A stretch of 64,000 nucleotides of DNA from the NCBI RefSeq assembly GCF_900156525.1, contig NZ_FTPS01000001.1, forward strand, positions 1,116,001 through 1,180,000, written 5' to 3'. The stretch comes from Pontibaca methylaminivorans. Lineage in GTDB: Bacteria > Pseudomonadota > Alphaproteobacteria > Rhodobacterales > Rhodobacteraceae. The notes under the pieces are model-generated. The model did no database searches, was not told the DNA's origin, and was given only the letters and a program-made list of their open reading frames with translations. Numbering within the stretch: the first letter of the stretch is position 1; each line of letters opens with the position of its first letter. This document shows positions 21,057 to 32,195 of this stretch, one piece after another. The translations under genes and the position numbers were made by a program.

Positions 21057-22298
21057 TCATTCGTTCCAGGCGCGGTCGCCCTGTTCGTCGCGCACCCGTG
21101 TCGGCAGTCCGATCCGGTCAAGCACGGTGAAGAACGGCTTGGGATCAAGATCCTCGACGTTCTTCATTTCCTTCGCGTCCCATGGCCCCTCGGCGATCAG
21201 CAGGGCCGCGGCCACGGCCGGAACCCCGGCGGTAAAGGAAATCCCCTGGCTGCCGATCTCGGCATAGGCTTCCTCGTGGTCGGCGACGTTATAGACAAAG
21301 ACCTCGACCTCCCGGCCATCCTTCACGCCCTTGACCAGATCACCGATACAGGTCTTGCCGGTATAGCCGGGCGCAAGGCTCGCCGGGTCGGGCAGAACCG
21401 CCTTGACCACCTTGAGCGGCACCACCTCGAGCCCCTCGGCGGTGGTCACGGGATGCTCCGACAGCAGGCCAAGGTTGTTCAGGACGGTGAACACGTTGAT
21501 GTAGTGATCGCCGAAGCCCATCCAGAAACGCACATCGGCATCGGGATAGCGCGCCGCGAGACTGTGAATCTCGTCATGGCCGCAGAGATAGGCGCGCCGT
21601 GTGCCGACGACCGGCAGATCCCAGTCGCGCCCGACCTCGAACATCCTGTTTTCCTGCCACTTGCCGCCCTGCCAGGTGTAGACGGTGCCGGTGAATTCGC
21701 GAAAGTTGATCTCCGGGTCGAAGTTGGTCGCGAAATAGTGGCCGTGGCTGCCGGCGTTCACGTCGACGATGTCGATGCTTTTCACCTCGTCCATGAATTC
21801 ATCGACGGCAAAGCGGGCAAAGGCGTTCACCACGCCCGGATCGAACCCGGCGCCAAGGATCGCGGTCACGCCACGCTCGGCGCAGATGTCGCGTTTCTTC
21901 CATTCGTGGTTCGCATACCAGGGGGGCGTTTCGCAGATCTTGTCGGGTTCTTCATGGATCGCCGTGTCGATATAGGCCGCGCCGGTCTCGATACAGGCAT
22001 CGAGCACCGTCATGTTGACGAAGGGCGAGCCGACATTGATCACGATTCCCGCGCCGGTGTCGCGGATCAGCCGCGCCACCGCCGCGCTGTCCATGGCGTC
22101 GATCCGATGCGCCTGCAGCACCCCGTCCGCGAGTTTCAGCGCGGATTTCTCGCGCACCGAATCAAGGATCGCCTCGCATTTGAAAAGCGTCCGGCTGGCG
22201 ATATGGATGTCGCCCAGAACATCGTTGTTCTGGGCGCATTTATGCGCCACGACCTGCGCGACACCGCCCGCGCCGATGATGAGAACATTGCGTTTCAA
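21057..22298 (-). CDS. Carboxynorspermidine/carboxyspermidine dehydrogenase (saccharopine dehydrogenase-like)
   Basis: A 413-residue protein with an N-terminal Rossmann motif (GAGGVAQ, residues 9-15) and the saccharopine-dehydrogenase-like substrate domain. Conserved segments such as IHEEPDKICETPPWYANHEWKK, LGAGFDPGVVNAFARFA and FMGFGDHYINVFTVLNN-like blocks match CANSDH. It condenses putrescine with aspartate semialdehyde using NADPH to give carboxyspermidine. It lies 31 nt after nspC on the same strand, the usual two-gene arrangement. Confidence 0.93.
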   Translation of the reverse strand: MKRNVLIIGAGGVAQVVAHKCAQNNDVLGDIHIASRTLFKCEAILDSVREKSALKLADGVLQAHRIDAMDSAAVARLIRDTGAGIVINVGSPFVNMTVLDACIETGAAYIDTAIHEEPDKICETPPWYANHEWKKRDICAERGVTAILGAGFDPGVVNAFARFAVDEFMDEVKSIDIVDVNAGSHGHYFATNFDPEINFREFTGTVYTWQGGKWQENRMFEVGRDWDLPVVGTRRAYLCGHDEIHSLAARYPDADVRFWMGFGDHYINVFTVLNNLGLLSEHPVTTAEGLEVVPLKVVKAVLPDPASLAPGYTGKTCIGDLVKGVKDGREVEVFVYNVADHEEAYAEIGSQGISFTAGVPAVAAALLIAEGPWDAKEMKNVEDLDPKPFFTVLDRIGLPTRVRDEQGDRAWNE

Positions 22299-22329
22299 TC
22301 AAGTAACCCCCTTGTCCCTGAAGGTTGCA

Positions 22330-23424
22330 TCACGAGAGAGCAGCGGCAAAATCCGCATAGGTGAAATCGCGCACGCTGTGCAGGGTTCCATCGAGCTCGC
22401 GCAGCACGATCGCCGGCATCGCAACCCCGTTGAACCAGTTTTTCTTGACCATGGTGTATCCGGCCGCGTCCTCGACCGAAAGCCGGTCTCCGACCCGCAG
22501 CGGCGCCGGAAAGCGGAAGGTGCCGAACACGTCCCCGGCCAGGCAGGACTTGCCGCAGATCATCCATTCCTCGGGGCCCTCATCGGGGCGCATCTTCGCC
22601 GATTCCCGATAGATCAGCAGGTCGAGCATATGCGCCTCGATCGAGGCATCGACCACGGCAAGGTTGCGCCCGTTGTAAAGCGTGTCGAGAACGGTGACCT
22701 CGAGCGTCGTCGAATTGGTGATCGCGGCCTCGCCGGGCTCCAGATAGACCTGCGCGCCATATTCGCCGGCAAAGCGCCGCAGGCGCTCGGCAAGGCGCTC
22801 GATCGGATAGCCCTCGCCGGTGAAATGGATGCCCCCACCCAGACTGATCCACTCCATGCCCTTGATGACATGGCCGAACCGGGCCTCGATCCTCGACAGC
22901 ATGGCATCGAACCGGTCGAAATCCGCGTTCTCGCAGTTGTTGTGGAACATGAGCCCGCTGATGCGGTCGCGGTTCCGCTCGATCACCTTCGGGTCGTGCT
23001 CGCCCAGCCGGCTGAAGGGGCGCGCCGGGTCGGCCAGATCGAAATCGCTGCTCGAAACGCCGGGATTGACCCGCAGGCCGCGGATATGGCCGCGGCTCGC
23101 GGCGTCGAAGCGGTCGAGCTGGCTGGCGGAGTTGAAGATGATCTTGTCGCTGTTCGCCAGCGCCTCGTCGATCTCGTGATCGGCCCAGGCAACCGAATAG
23201 GCGTGGGTTTCGCCCGGAAAATGCTCGCGCCCGAGCTTTACCTCAAAGAGCGAACTCGACGTGGTGCCGTCCATGTACTGCGCCATGAAATCGAACACCG
23301 ACCAGGTGGCGAAACACTTGAGCGCCAGCAGCGCGCGTGCGCCCGACTGGTCCCGCAGCCACGCGATCTTTTCCAGATTGGGCAGCAGGCGGGATTTGTC
23401 GATAAGGTAGAACGGCGTCTGCAT
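22330..23424 (-). CDS. nspC: Carboxynorspermidine/carboxyspermidine decarboxylase
   Basis: A 364-residue PLP enzyme of the alanine-racemase-fold decarboxylases. The PLP lysine is Lys36 (LLALKCFATWSVFD). The C-terminal half carries WMICGKSCLAGD, with the Cys expected from the partner subunit's active site, and GGGIHFTGEGYP as the phosphate-binding loop. It removes the carboxyl group from carboxyspermidine to give spermidine. With the downstream dehydrogenase it forms the alternative spermidine pathway known in alphaproteobacteria, independent of S-adenosylmethionine decarboxylase. Confidence 0.94.
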   Translation of the reverse strand: MQTPFYLIDKSRLLPNLEKIAWLRDQSGARALLALKCFATWSVFDFMAQYMDGTTSSSLFEVKLGREHFPGETHAYSVAWADHEIDEALANSDKIIFNSASQLDRFDAASRGHIRGLRVNPGVSSSDFDLADPARPFSRLGEHDPKVIERNRDRISGLMFHNNCENADFDRFDAMLSRIEARFGHVIKGMEWISLGGGIHFTGEGYPIERLAERLRRFAGEYGAQVYLEPGEAAITNSTTLEVTVLDTLYNGRNLAVVDASIEAHMLDLLIYRESAKMRPDEGPEEWMICGKSCLAGDVFGTFRFPAPLRVGDRLSVEDAAGYTMVKKNWFNGVAMPAIVLRELDGTLHSVRDFTYADFAAALS

Positions 23425-23528
23425 GGCGAATCCCGGCCCCTGGAACGCATGAAAATCGCCCTATAGAGCCTCAACCACCCTGCTGCAAGCACCCTGTCCG
23501 CCGGTCCGGCGCCCGGCCTGCCGGGTTC

Positions 23529-23768
23529 TCAGAAGGCGTTGAAGGTGATGGTGGTCACGGTGCGCTCGATATCCTCGATCGTCAGCAGGTGATCGTTGAT
23601 ATACTTGCCGATGTCTTCGTTCGGGGGAACGTAGAGCTTCATCAGCAGGTCATAGTTTCCGCTCGTGGAATAAAGCTCGGAATGGATTTCGCGCAGGGCG
23701 ATGTCCTCGGCCACCTTGTAGGTGGTGCCGGGCTTGCAGCGGATCTGGACGAAGACGCAGGTTGTCAT
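23529..23768 (-). CDS. Stand-alone RAM (Lrp/AsnC ligand-binding) domain protein
   Basis: A 79-residue protein consisting only of the regulation-of-amino-acid-metabolism domain found at the C terminus of Lrp/AsnC regulators (VFVQIRCKPGTTYKVAEDIA ... LYVPPNEDIGKYINDHL). No HTH is encoded. GGAG lies seven bases upstream of the ATG at 23768. Similar single-domain proteins may bind small effectors or modify full-length Lrp oligomers. It is 105 nt upstream of nspC on the same strand, and divergent from hisB. Confidence 0.88.
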   Translation of the reverse strand: MTTCVFVQIRCKPGTTYKVAEDIALREIHSELYSTSGNYDLLMKLYVPPNEDIGKYINDHLLTIEDIERTVTTITFNAF

Positions 23769-23948
23769 GGAATGCTCCGTAAGCGTCGGGACCGGGCGCA
23801 GGCTGACACGGGCGGCGCGCCCTTGCAATCCCTGCCGGACCTGCCCCTGCCGGAACTGCCGCACCCGCGGCGACATGGCGGAACGTGCCGACTGGAAAGC
23901 GCCGCCCCCCTGCTGTAAGCAGGCGCAAACCGCGAAGGAGGGCGCGCC

Positions 23949-24536
23949 ATGCGCAAGGGCCGGATCAGCCGCAAGACCGCCGAGACCGAAATCAGCGTCG
24001 AGATCGACCTCGACGGCAGCGGCACCTATGACAACGCGACCGGTGTCGGTTTTTTCGACCACATGCTCGACCAGCTTGCGCGCCATTCGCTGATCGACAT
24101 GACGGTGCGCGCCAAGGGCGACCTGCATATCGACGATCACCACACGGTCGAGGATACCGGGATCGCGCTCGGCCAGGCGCTGCGGGCGGCGCTTGACGAC
24201 AAGCGCGGCATCAACCGTTACGGCTCGTGCCTGCTGCCGATGGATGACGCACTGGTGCGCGCGGCGCTCGATCTTTCCGGGCGGCCCTATCTGGTCTGGA
24301 ACGTCGATCTGCCCGCATCCCGGATCGGCACCTTCGACAGCGAACTCGTGCGCGAATTCTTTCAGGCATTCGCGACCCATGGCGGCATCACGCTGCATGT
24401 CACGGCGCTCGACGGGATCAACTCGCACCACATCGCCGAGGCCACGTTCAAGGCGGTGGCGCGGGCGCTGCGGGTGGCGGTAGAACCCGACCCGCGCCGG
24501 TCGGACGCGGTGCCATCGACCAAGGGCGCGCTCTGA
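23949..24536 (+). CDS. hisB: Imidazoleglycerol-phosphate dehydratase
   Basis: A 195-residue monofunctional HisB, catalysing the sixth step of histidine synthesis. Two similar half-domains carry the manganese-binding HHxxE-type motifs: [17 protein letters not shown] and [30 protein letters not shown] is also present. There is no N-terminal HAD phosphatase domain, in line with a separate hisN at 12217. It opens the local his cluster and is divergent from the RAM-domain gene. Confidence 0.98.
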   Translation: MRKGRISRKTAETEISVEIDLDGSGTYDNATGVGFFDHMLDQLARHSLIDMTVRAKGDLHIDDHHTVEDTGIALGQALRAALDDKRGINRYGSCLLPMDDALVRAALDLSGRPYLVWNVDLPASRIGTFDSELVREFFQAFATHGGITLHVTALDGINSHHIAEATFKAVARALRVAVEPDPRRSDAVPSTKGAL

Positions 24537-24539
24537 CGC

Positions 24540-24570
24540 GCCCTTTCTTCCGGCCAGCAAGTGAAAGGGC
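24540..24570 (+). other. Inverted repeat in the hisB-hisA spacer
   Basis: A perfect 8-bp inverted repeat (GCCCTTTC at 24540-24547 and GAAAGGGC at 24563-24570, 15-nt loop) occupies almost the whole 40-nt spacer and includes the hisA ribosome-binding GAAAGGG. Pairing would hide the hisA Shine-Dalgarno, so it could tune hisA translation relative to hisB. That role is inference. Confidence 0.45.
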
Positions 24571-24576
24571 CTGCGG

Positions 24577-25305
24577 ATGATCCTTTATCCCGCGATCGAC
24601 CTCAAGGACGGACAGGCGGTGCGCCTCGTGCAGGGCGAAATGGAGCGCGTGACCGTCTTCAACGACGATCCGGCCGCACAGGCGCGCAACTTTGTCGAGG
24701 CGGGTTGCGAATGGCTCCACCTCGTCGATCTGAACGGGGCCTTCGCCGGCGAGCCGGTGAATGCCGCCTCGGTCGAGGCGATCCTCGCCGCCACCGATGT
24801 GCCGGCGCAGCTTGGCGGCGGCATCCGCGACATGAAGACGATCGAGACCTGGCTCGCCAAGGGACTCGCGCGGGTGATCCTCGGCACGGTCGCGGTCGAG
24901 AAACCGGATCTCGTGCGCGAGGCGGCCCGTGCGTTTCCCGGGCGGATCGCGGTCGGCATCGACGCGCGCGAGGGCCGCGTTGCCACGCGGGGCTGGGCCG
25001 AGGAAACCGACGTGCTGGCGACCGACCTCGCGCGGTCCTTCGAGGATGCGGGCGTGGCCGCGATCATCTATACCGACATCCTGCGCGACGGGGCGATGAA
25101 GGGCCCGAACGTGGATGCGACGGCGCATCTTGCCCGCGCCGTCTCGATCCCGGTCATCGCCTCGGGCGGCGTGTCGTCGCTGGATGATCTTGTCGCCCTG
25201 CGTGACTGCGGGGTTGCGCTTGACGGCGCGATTTCGGGCCGGGCGCTTTACGACGGTGCGCTCGACCTCGCGGCGGCGCTCGCAACGCTCAGGGGCGGCA
25301 CCTAG
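24577..25305 (+). CDS. hisA: 1-(5-phosphoribosyl)-5-[(5-phosphoribosylamino)methylideneamino]imidazole-4-carboxamide isomerase
   Basis: A 242-residue (beta-alpha)8 barrel isomerase of histidine synthesis. The catalytic Asp8 (YPAIDLKDG) and the second catalytic Asp in [14 protein letters not shown] are visible, as are the phosphate-binding loops LGGGIRDM and [11 protein letters not shown]. It follows hisB by 40 nt; in many relatives hisH would sit between them but does not here. Its stop codon overlaps that of the reverse-strand gene at 25302. Confidence 0.98.
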   Translation: MILYPAIDLKDGQAVRLVQGEMERVTVFNDDPAAQARNFVEAGCEWLHLVDLNGAFAGEPVNAASVEAILAATDVPAQLGGGIRDMKTIETWLAKGLARVILGTVAVEKPDLVREAARAFPGRIAVGIDAREGRVATRGWAEETDVLATDLARSFEDAGVAAIIYTDILRDGAMKGPNVDATAHLARAVSIPVIASGGVSSLDDLVALRDCGVALDGAISGRALYDGALDLAAALATLRGGT

Positions 25306-25619
25306 GCCGCAAGCGGATGCGTTTGGGCGGGCCCCTCATCCCGCGCGAGCGCATCGCGCTCGAAGGTGATCCAGACCTCCCCGTCCGGCCCGGCCTCGAT
25401 TGTCGCGTCGAGCACGATCCCGGCGCGGTCCGAGGGGCGCGGCCGGAACCGGACCCATCCGCCCTCCGCATCAAGCACCTGCGCACCGTTTTCCTTCAGC
25501 GCGCAGGTCAGCATGCGCAGGCTGCTGCGCGCATCAAGGTCGGAACGCAGCGCCTCAAGTTCCGCCGTGGCGGGGTTCGCCATCACGGCAAGGGCGGTAT
25601 CGGTGATCAGATCCTTCAT
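25302..25619 (-). CDS. Hypothetical protein on the opposite strand within the his cluster
   Basis: A 105-residue protein I do not recognise. It starts [37 protein letters not shown] and ends with a beta-rich stretch ([20 protein letters not shown] ... [11 protein letters not shown]). No signal peptide or membrane span is visible. GAGGAGAG precedes the ATG at 25619, which supports it being real. Its TAG overlaps the hisA TAG in the shared CTAG tetranucleotide. It separates hisA from hisF and is divergent from hisF. Confidence 0.7.
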   Translation of the reverse strand: MKDLITDTALAVMANPATAELEALRSDLDARSSLRMLTCALKENGAQVLDAEGGWVRFRPRPSDRAGIVLDATIEAGPDGEVWITFERDALARDEGPAQTHPLAA

Positions 25620-25743
25620 GGCTGCTCTCCTCAATCTGCTTACGGGTGAACGCATATCGGAGCGGGCGAGTTCCGGATGAGCCGGCAAAGCCAATTGCGC
25701 GATGCCCGGAAAACGCATAAACCGGCGCCGAAAGGGGCACTCC

Positions 25744-26517
25744 ATGCATGATATCACCCGAAAGATTCGCATCATTCCCTGCCTCGACATGGCCGGTGGC
25801 CGGGTCGTCAAAGGCGTGAACTTCGTCGATCTCGTGGACGCGGGCGATCCGGTCGAAGCCGCCCGCGCCTACCAGGAAGCGGGGGCGGACGAGCTCTGCT
25901 TTCTCGACATCAACGCCACCAATGAAAACCGCCCGGCCATGCTCGATGTGGTGCGGCGCACGGCCGAAGTGTGCCACGTTCCGCTGACCGTCGGCGGCGG
26001 GGTGCGCAGCGCCGAGGACGTGCAGGCGCTGCTGGACGCAGGCGCGGACCGGGTGTCGCTGAACTCGGCGGCCGTGAACGACCCCGACCTGGTGGCGCGC
26101 CTCGTCGAGCGATTCGGCGGCGAGCGGATCACCGTCGCCATCGACGCAAAACCGGCCGGCCCCGGAAAATGGGAGATCGTGACCCATGGCGGACGCAAGA
26201 GCACCGGCATGGACCCGGTCGAATTCGCCCGCACCGTGGCCGCGAAAGGGGCTGGCGCGATCCTGCTGACCTCGATGGAGCGTGACGGGACGCGCGAGGG
26301 ATTCGACCTTGCGCTGACGCGCGCGGTCGCGGATGCGGTCGACCTGCCGGTGATCGCCTCGGGCGGTGTCGGCAATCTCGACCACCTGGTGGACGGCGTG
26401 CGCGAGGGCCATGCCAGGGCGGTGCTCGCGGCGTCGATCTTTCACTTCGGTGAATACACGATCCGGCAGGCGAAGGAACATCTTGCCGCTGCGGGACTCC
26501 CGGTAGACCTGCCGTGA
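25744..26517 (+). CDS. hisF: Imidazole glycerol phosphate synthase, cyclase subunit
   Basis: A 257-residue (beta-alpha)8 barrel cyclase that uses HisH-supplied ammonia to make IGP and AICAR. The catalytic Asp15 ([10 protein letters not shown]) and the second Asp in [12 protein letters not shown] are present, with phosphate-binding loops TVGGGVRS and ASGGVGN. AAGGGG lies seven bases before the ATG at 25744. Its glutaminase partner HisH is not encoded in this window. The TGA overlaps the hisE start in GTGA. Confidence 0.98.
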   Translation: MHDITRKIRIIPCLDMAGGRVVKGVNFVDLVDAGDPVEAARAYQEAGADELCFLDINATNENRPAMLDVVRRTAEVCHVPLTVGGGVRSAEDVQALLDAGADRVSLNSAAVNDPDLVARLVERFGGERITVAIDAKPAGPGKWEIVTHGGRKSTGMDPVEFARTVAAKGAGAILLTSMERDGTREGFDLALTRAVADAVDLPVIASGGVGNLDHLVDGVREGHARAVLAASIFHFGEYTIRQAKEHLAAAGLPVDLP

Positions 26518-26831
26518 CGGTGCTGGACGACCTCTGGCGAACGATCGAAACCCGCAAGAGCGCCGATCCCGATACCAGCTGGACCGCGGCGCTGCTGGCG
26601 CGCGGGCCGGAGAAATGCGCCGAGAAATTCGGCGAAGAGGCGATCGAGGCGATCATCGAGGCCACGCGCGGCGACCGCGACGCGCTGGTGTCGGAGGCGG
26701 CGGATGCGCTTTATCATCTGCTGGTCATGCTCGCGTCGCGCGATGTGACGCTTGATGCCGTCCTTGCCGAACTCGGGCGCCGGCAGGGGCTCTCGGGCCT
26801 TGCGGAAAAGGCCGCGCGCCGCAATCCCTGA
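26514..26831 (+). CDS. hisE: Phosphoribosyl-ATP pyrophosphatase
   Basis: A 105-residue helical MazG-like pyrophosphatase performing the second step of histidine synthesis. It starts at a GTG overlapping the hisF stop by four bases, indicating translational coupling. Family signatures include the [24 protein letters not shown] region with the metal-binding EEA(I)EAIIEA helix and the [14 protein letters not shown] segment. No HisI domain is fused. Confidence 0.97.
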   Translation: MTVLDDLWRTIETRKSADPDTSWTAALLARGPEKCAEKFGEEAIEAIIEATRGDRDALVSEAADALYHLLVMLASRDVTLDAVLAELGRRQGLSGLAEKAARRNP

Positions 26832-26841
26832 CCGAAGAAAA

Positions 26842-26869
26842 GGGCGCCCAAGGAGAACCTTGAGCGCCC
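26842..26869 (+). terminator. Hairpin after hisE
   Basis: A 12-bp stem with one mismatch (26842-26853 with 26858-26869, AGAA loop) begins 10 nt after the hisE stop and probably ends the hisFE transcript. There is no downstream T-run; AAAA on the left would act as a U-tract for leftward transcription. The remaining gap to 27056 shows nothing else clear. Confidence 0.55.
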
Positions 26870-27056
26870 AGTACGGAACGAGGGACAGTGATGTATCCAC
26901 GAGGGTTCCGGCCCCGTGGTGAAACATCATCTAATACCCCTTCGAGAAAGAAAAAGGGCGCTCGCGGATGTGTGATCAAAATCCCGCTTACGGCCTATCA
27001 TGCCTCTTGCCGACGCGGAATTCGGGCGCCTTCCGACGATTCTCACGCCCGGCTGC

Positions 27057-27857
27057 CTACCCTCTCCCGCCAGTCCGCATGGTGGCGTAAAGCGAAATCG
27101 CCGCCGCATTCGACACGTTGAGCGATCCGAACCCGCCGGCAGCCGCGATCCGCACCAGCTGATCCACCGTCTCGCGGGTGCGCGGCCGCAGCCCCGGCCC
27201 CTCGGCCCCGAGCACGAGCGCGACGGGCTGGTCGCCCCGCCCCTCGAGCGCGGCCTCGATAGTCATGGGCGCCTCGCCGTCAAGGCCGAGCACGAGATAG
27301 CCCATCTTCTGCAGGACGAGTATCGCATCGGAAAGGTTGCGCACGCGGATATAGGGCTGCCGCTCGAGCGCGCCGCTCGCGGCCTTGGCCAGCGCGCCGG
27401 TCTCGGGTGCGGCGTGGTGGCGCGTTGCGATCACCGCCCGCGCGCCCAGCACCTCGGCCGAGCGCAGGATCGCCCCCACGTTATGGGGGTCGCTCACCCG
27501 GTCGAGCAGCAGCAGACGCGGCGATCGGGTTCCCGGCGCGCAGACCTCCTCGAGCGAGCCCCAGGCCAGCGGCCGCACCTCGAGCGCCGCGCCCTGATGC
27601 ACCGATCCCGGATCGAGCGGCGCGGCAAAGCGGCGCGGATCCGCGATCTCGGGCGTGATGCCGGCCGCGCTGATCGCACCGGCCAGCCGGTCCTGCGCAT
27701 TCGGGGTCACCACCAGGCGCAGTTTCTCGCGGCGCGGGTTCAGCAGCGCATCGCGCACCGCGTGCAGCCCGAACAGCCACACGGTCTCGGCCGCGGAGGC
27801 GCGCTTTTCACGCTCTTTCCTGATGATCCACTCGGGTTTTCTGGTCTTTGCGCCCAC
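27057..27857 (-). CDS. rlmB: 23S rRNA 2'-O-methyltransferase of the RlmB/TrmH family
   Basis: A 266-residue SPOUT methyltransferase. The N-terminal substrate-binding domain (LFGLHAVRDALLNPRR) precedes the SPOUT core with the three motifs DRVSDPHNVGAILRSAEV, LVLGAEGPGLRP and SLNVSNAAAISLY, the last forming the knot. It probably methylates G2251 of 23S rRNA. I favour the GTG at 27857 (VGAKTRKPEW), which has AGGAG seven bases upstream; a longer reading adds a basic, low-complexity 36 residues. It is divergent from tRNA-Tyr. Confidence 0.92.
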   Translation of the reverse strand: MGAKTRKPEWIIRKEREKRASAAETVWLFGLHAVRDALLNPRREKLRLVVTPNAQDRLAGAISAAGITPEIADPRRFAAPLDPGSVHQGAALEVRPLAWGSLEEVCAPGTRSPRLLLLDRVSDPHNVGAILRSAEVLGARAVIATRHHAAPETGALAKAASGALERQPYIRVRNLSDAILVLQKMGYLVLGLDGEAPMTIEAALEGRGDQPVALVLGAEGPGLRPRTRETVDQLVRIAAAGGFGSLNVSNAAAISLYATMRTGGRG

Positions 27858-27987
27858 GTCTCCGCTCCTGCTTCCGCGTCGCGCCGGCCGGGGGACCGGC
27901 CTGCGGGTTTTTCCAGTTGACGCCCCAGATGGCCGCTTGTAAGCACGCCTTGGCCTCGGGCGCAACGTGCCCGTTGCCGCAAGATAT

Positions 27988-28071
27988 GGGCGACAGGCCG
28001 CAAGGTGTGGCAGGGGACTGTAAATCCCTCGCGGAGACGCACGCCTGGTTCGATTCCAGGGTCGCCCACCA
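27988..28071 (+). tRNA. tRNA-Tyr (GTA anticodon)
   Basis: An 84-nt class II tRNA. GGGCGAC pairs with GTCGCCC in the acceptor, the anticodon loop contains GTA, there is a long variable arm (CGCGGAGACGC region), the T-arm is CTGGTTCGATTCCAG, and 3' CCA is encoded. The long variable arm and GTA anticodon identify tyrosine. Confidence 0.97.
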
Positions 28072-28177
28072 TTTCTTCCGAAAAATCAGGCCGCAGCGCC
28101 ACGGTGGCGTGCTGGCGCATCCGGTAGCCGCCGATTCACGGGTCCGCTGGGCAGCCGGCCGGCCGGGCCGGTGCCGG

Positions 28178-28594
28178 TCAGATGTCGATCTCGTTGCTTT
28201 CCGGGGCTTTCAGCGGCGGTTTCGGCATGCTGCGGTCCGGCTTGTCATCCGGTTTTTCGGGAAGTTTCGGCGCATCGGGCTTGCGGCGGATGATGATGTC
28301 GCCGTTCGGCAGGATCTCGGGCTTTTCATAGGCGCTCCAGTCCTTGACCTGCCCCAGCAGATCCTTGAACGCGGGCCCCATCTCGGACAGGAAACTCTGC
28401 ATCGCAGGGCCGAATTCCTCGGTCAGGCTGCGCAGGCTTCTCACCGCGGGGGAGACCTCGTCGTTCAGCCCCTTCAGGAACAGTTCGATCCCGCGCTCCA
28501 TCAGGCTGCGCCCCTGCTCGGGGTCGCGCTCCTGCGCGGCGAGCGGCGCGGCGGCAAGGGAAAGACAGGTCAGAAGAGCGATTACGTGACGCAT
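28178..28594 (-). CDS. Secreted hypothetical protein
   Basis: A 138-residue protein with a clear N-terminal signal peptide (MRHVIALLTCLSLAAAPLAAQ, cleavage likely near residue 20). The mature part starts with an acidic helical region (GRSLMERGIELFLKGLNDEV ... MGPAFKDLLGQVKDW), followed by NGDIIIRRKPDAP and a Pro/Lys-rich tail. I know similar short periplasmic proteins from Rhodobacteraceae but no function. It precedes no gene in an obvious operon; the TerB/DnaJ gene lies 86 nt upstream on the same strand. Confidence 0.8.
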   Translation of the reverse strand: MRHVIALLTCLSLAAAPLAAQERDPEQGRSLMERGIELFLKGLNDEVSPAVRSLRSLTEEFGPAMQSFLSEMGPAFKDLLGQVKDWSAYEKPEILPNGDIIIRRKPDAPKLPEKPDDKPDRSMPKPPLKAPESNEIDI

Positions 28595-28680
28595 GCCCGA
28601 TCATATAGGCAGAGCGCGCGGGCGATCAATGAAAAGGCGCCTGCGACGGCGCGGATTGCGGCCGCGGGTTGAGACGCGCA

Positions 28681-29361
28681 TCAGGCGCTCTGGGCCTCGA
28701 TCTCCCGCCAGGCTCGGTTGATATCGACCAGCCGCTTGCCCGCGAGCCGGATCGCCTCGCGCGGGACGCCTCGTGCGATCATGCGGTCGGGGTGGTTTTC
28801 CCGCACCAGTCGGTGCCAGACCTTGCGGATCTCGGGAAGCGGCATATCGGGCGGCACGCCGAGCACCGCATAGGGATCCGGCGCGGAATCGGGTGCGAAA
28901 CGGGCACGGAGCGAGCGGAACTCGGCCTCGGAGAGGCCGAATATCCGGGCCACATCGGACAGGAAACTGTCCTCGGCGGCATGATAGTCGCCATCGGCCA
29001 GCGCGATGTGAAACAGCCCCTCCATGAGGTCGCAGAGCATCGGATGACTGCCGGAAAACATCCGCGCGATCTTGCGCGCGTAGGCGCGGTAGCCGGCAAT
29101 ATCCTGCCGCGCGAGGTTGAACACGCGTGCCGCGCCGGCCTCGTCCTCGGGCGCGATCAGGAACACCTCGCGGAAGGCCGCCACCTCGTTGCGTGTCACG
29201 CGACCGTCGGCCTTGGCCATCTTGGCACCAAGCGCGATCACGGCAATGGCAAAGGCCACGCTGCGTTCGGGGCGCTGGCGCAGGCGCTCGAACACCGAAC
29301 CGAGGCTTTCGCCGTTGCCGAGCGCCGAAAGCGCATCGAGAATTCGCGACCAGAGAGACAT
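28681..29361 (-). CDS. TerB/DjlA-type J-domain co-chaperone
   Basis: A 226-residue cytosolic protein with two domains. A TerB-like helical domain covers about residues 35-150 (AKMAKADGRVTRNEVAAF, ALADGDYHAAEDSFL with acidic metal-binding positions). A C-terminal J domain covers about 160-226 with the essential HPD tripeptide at 190-192. It resembles DjlA without the N-terminal membrane anchor and should stimulate a DnaK ATPase. Client and pathway are unknown. Confidence 0.9.
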   Translation of the reverse strand: MSLWSRILDALSALGNGESLGSVFERLRQRPERSVAFAIAVIALGAKMAKADGRVTRNEVAAFREVFLIAPEDEAGAARVFNLARQDIAGYRAYARKIARMFSGSHPMLCDLMEGLFHIALADGDYHAAEDSFLSDVARIFGLSEAEFRSLRARFAPDSAPDPYAVLGVPPDMPLPEIRKVWHRLVRENHPDRMIARGVPREAIRLAGKRLVDINRAWREIEAQSA

Positions 29362-29427
29362 GCGCCCTTCTAGCCGCTCAGCGCGCCGGTGTCAGCGCCA
29401 ACCACGCCGTTCCGTGCACCGCCCGCG

Positions 29428-29909
29428 TCAGAAGAACCAGACGAACCCGGCCCAGAGCGCGGCAAGGATCGTCGGAAAGGCGGTCGCCGCAGACCCGAGC
29501 GCGCGCAGGAAGGGCGAGACATGCGCGCCGATCCAGAACACGAGCCGCGCCGCCAGGAAGCTGCCGCCGAGCGCAAGAGCCAGCGCCCCGCCCTGCACCA
29601 TGGCCACGAGCGGCCAGAGCAGCAGGGCCAGAACCGCCTGCGCGGCGGTATCGTTCAGCACCCGCAGGTCGGTGTCCCCGCGGCTGCCGGGCGCCATCAT
29701 GAGATCCGCGCCCTGCCGCCCGAAAGCGCGCCGCAGGCCGACAACGCCGAGCAGGAGCGCAATGGACAGCGCCGGGCCCAGCCAGGCACCCGGCAGCGCC
29801 ACCGGCGCCGCCAGGTAACGCAGCCCGGCGGCTTGCATCCCGAACACCAGCACCAGCGCCCAGACCACGCCCAGCGCCGCGCCAAGCCAGATCTGCGTGC
29901 GCGGCCTCA

Positions 29910-29910
<1 letters not shown>
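29428..29910 (-). CDS. MAPEG-like small integral membrane protein
   Basis: A 160-residue protein with about four membrane spans (near residues 8-28, 40-60, 88-115 and 120-158). The segment RGDTDLRVLNDTAAQAVLALLLWPLVA resembles the MAPEG family (membrane-associated eicosanoid/glutathione proteins), but the match is moderate. The ATG overlaps the methylmalonyl-CoA mutase stop by one base (TGATG), so it is translationally coupled to it. Confidence 0.75.
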
Positions 29911-32036
<2,126 letters not shown>

Positions 32037-32195
32037 GGTATTCTCTTCCTCTTTTCAGGTCGCTGCCGGACAGGCACCTGCCTGTTGCCGGAGGGCATTC
32101 ATGCCCGTCCGTTCCCGGGCAGACGTGCGAAAGGTGCGAAAACAGCGGTCGCATTCGGACCGGGCATGTTTATATTCTGGCTGTCAGGAGTGCTC

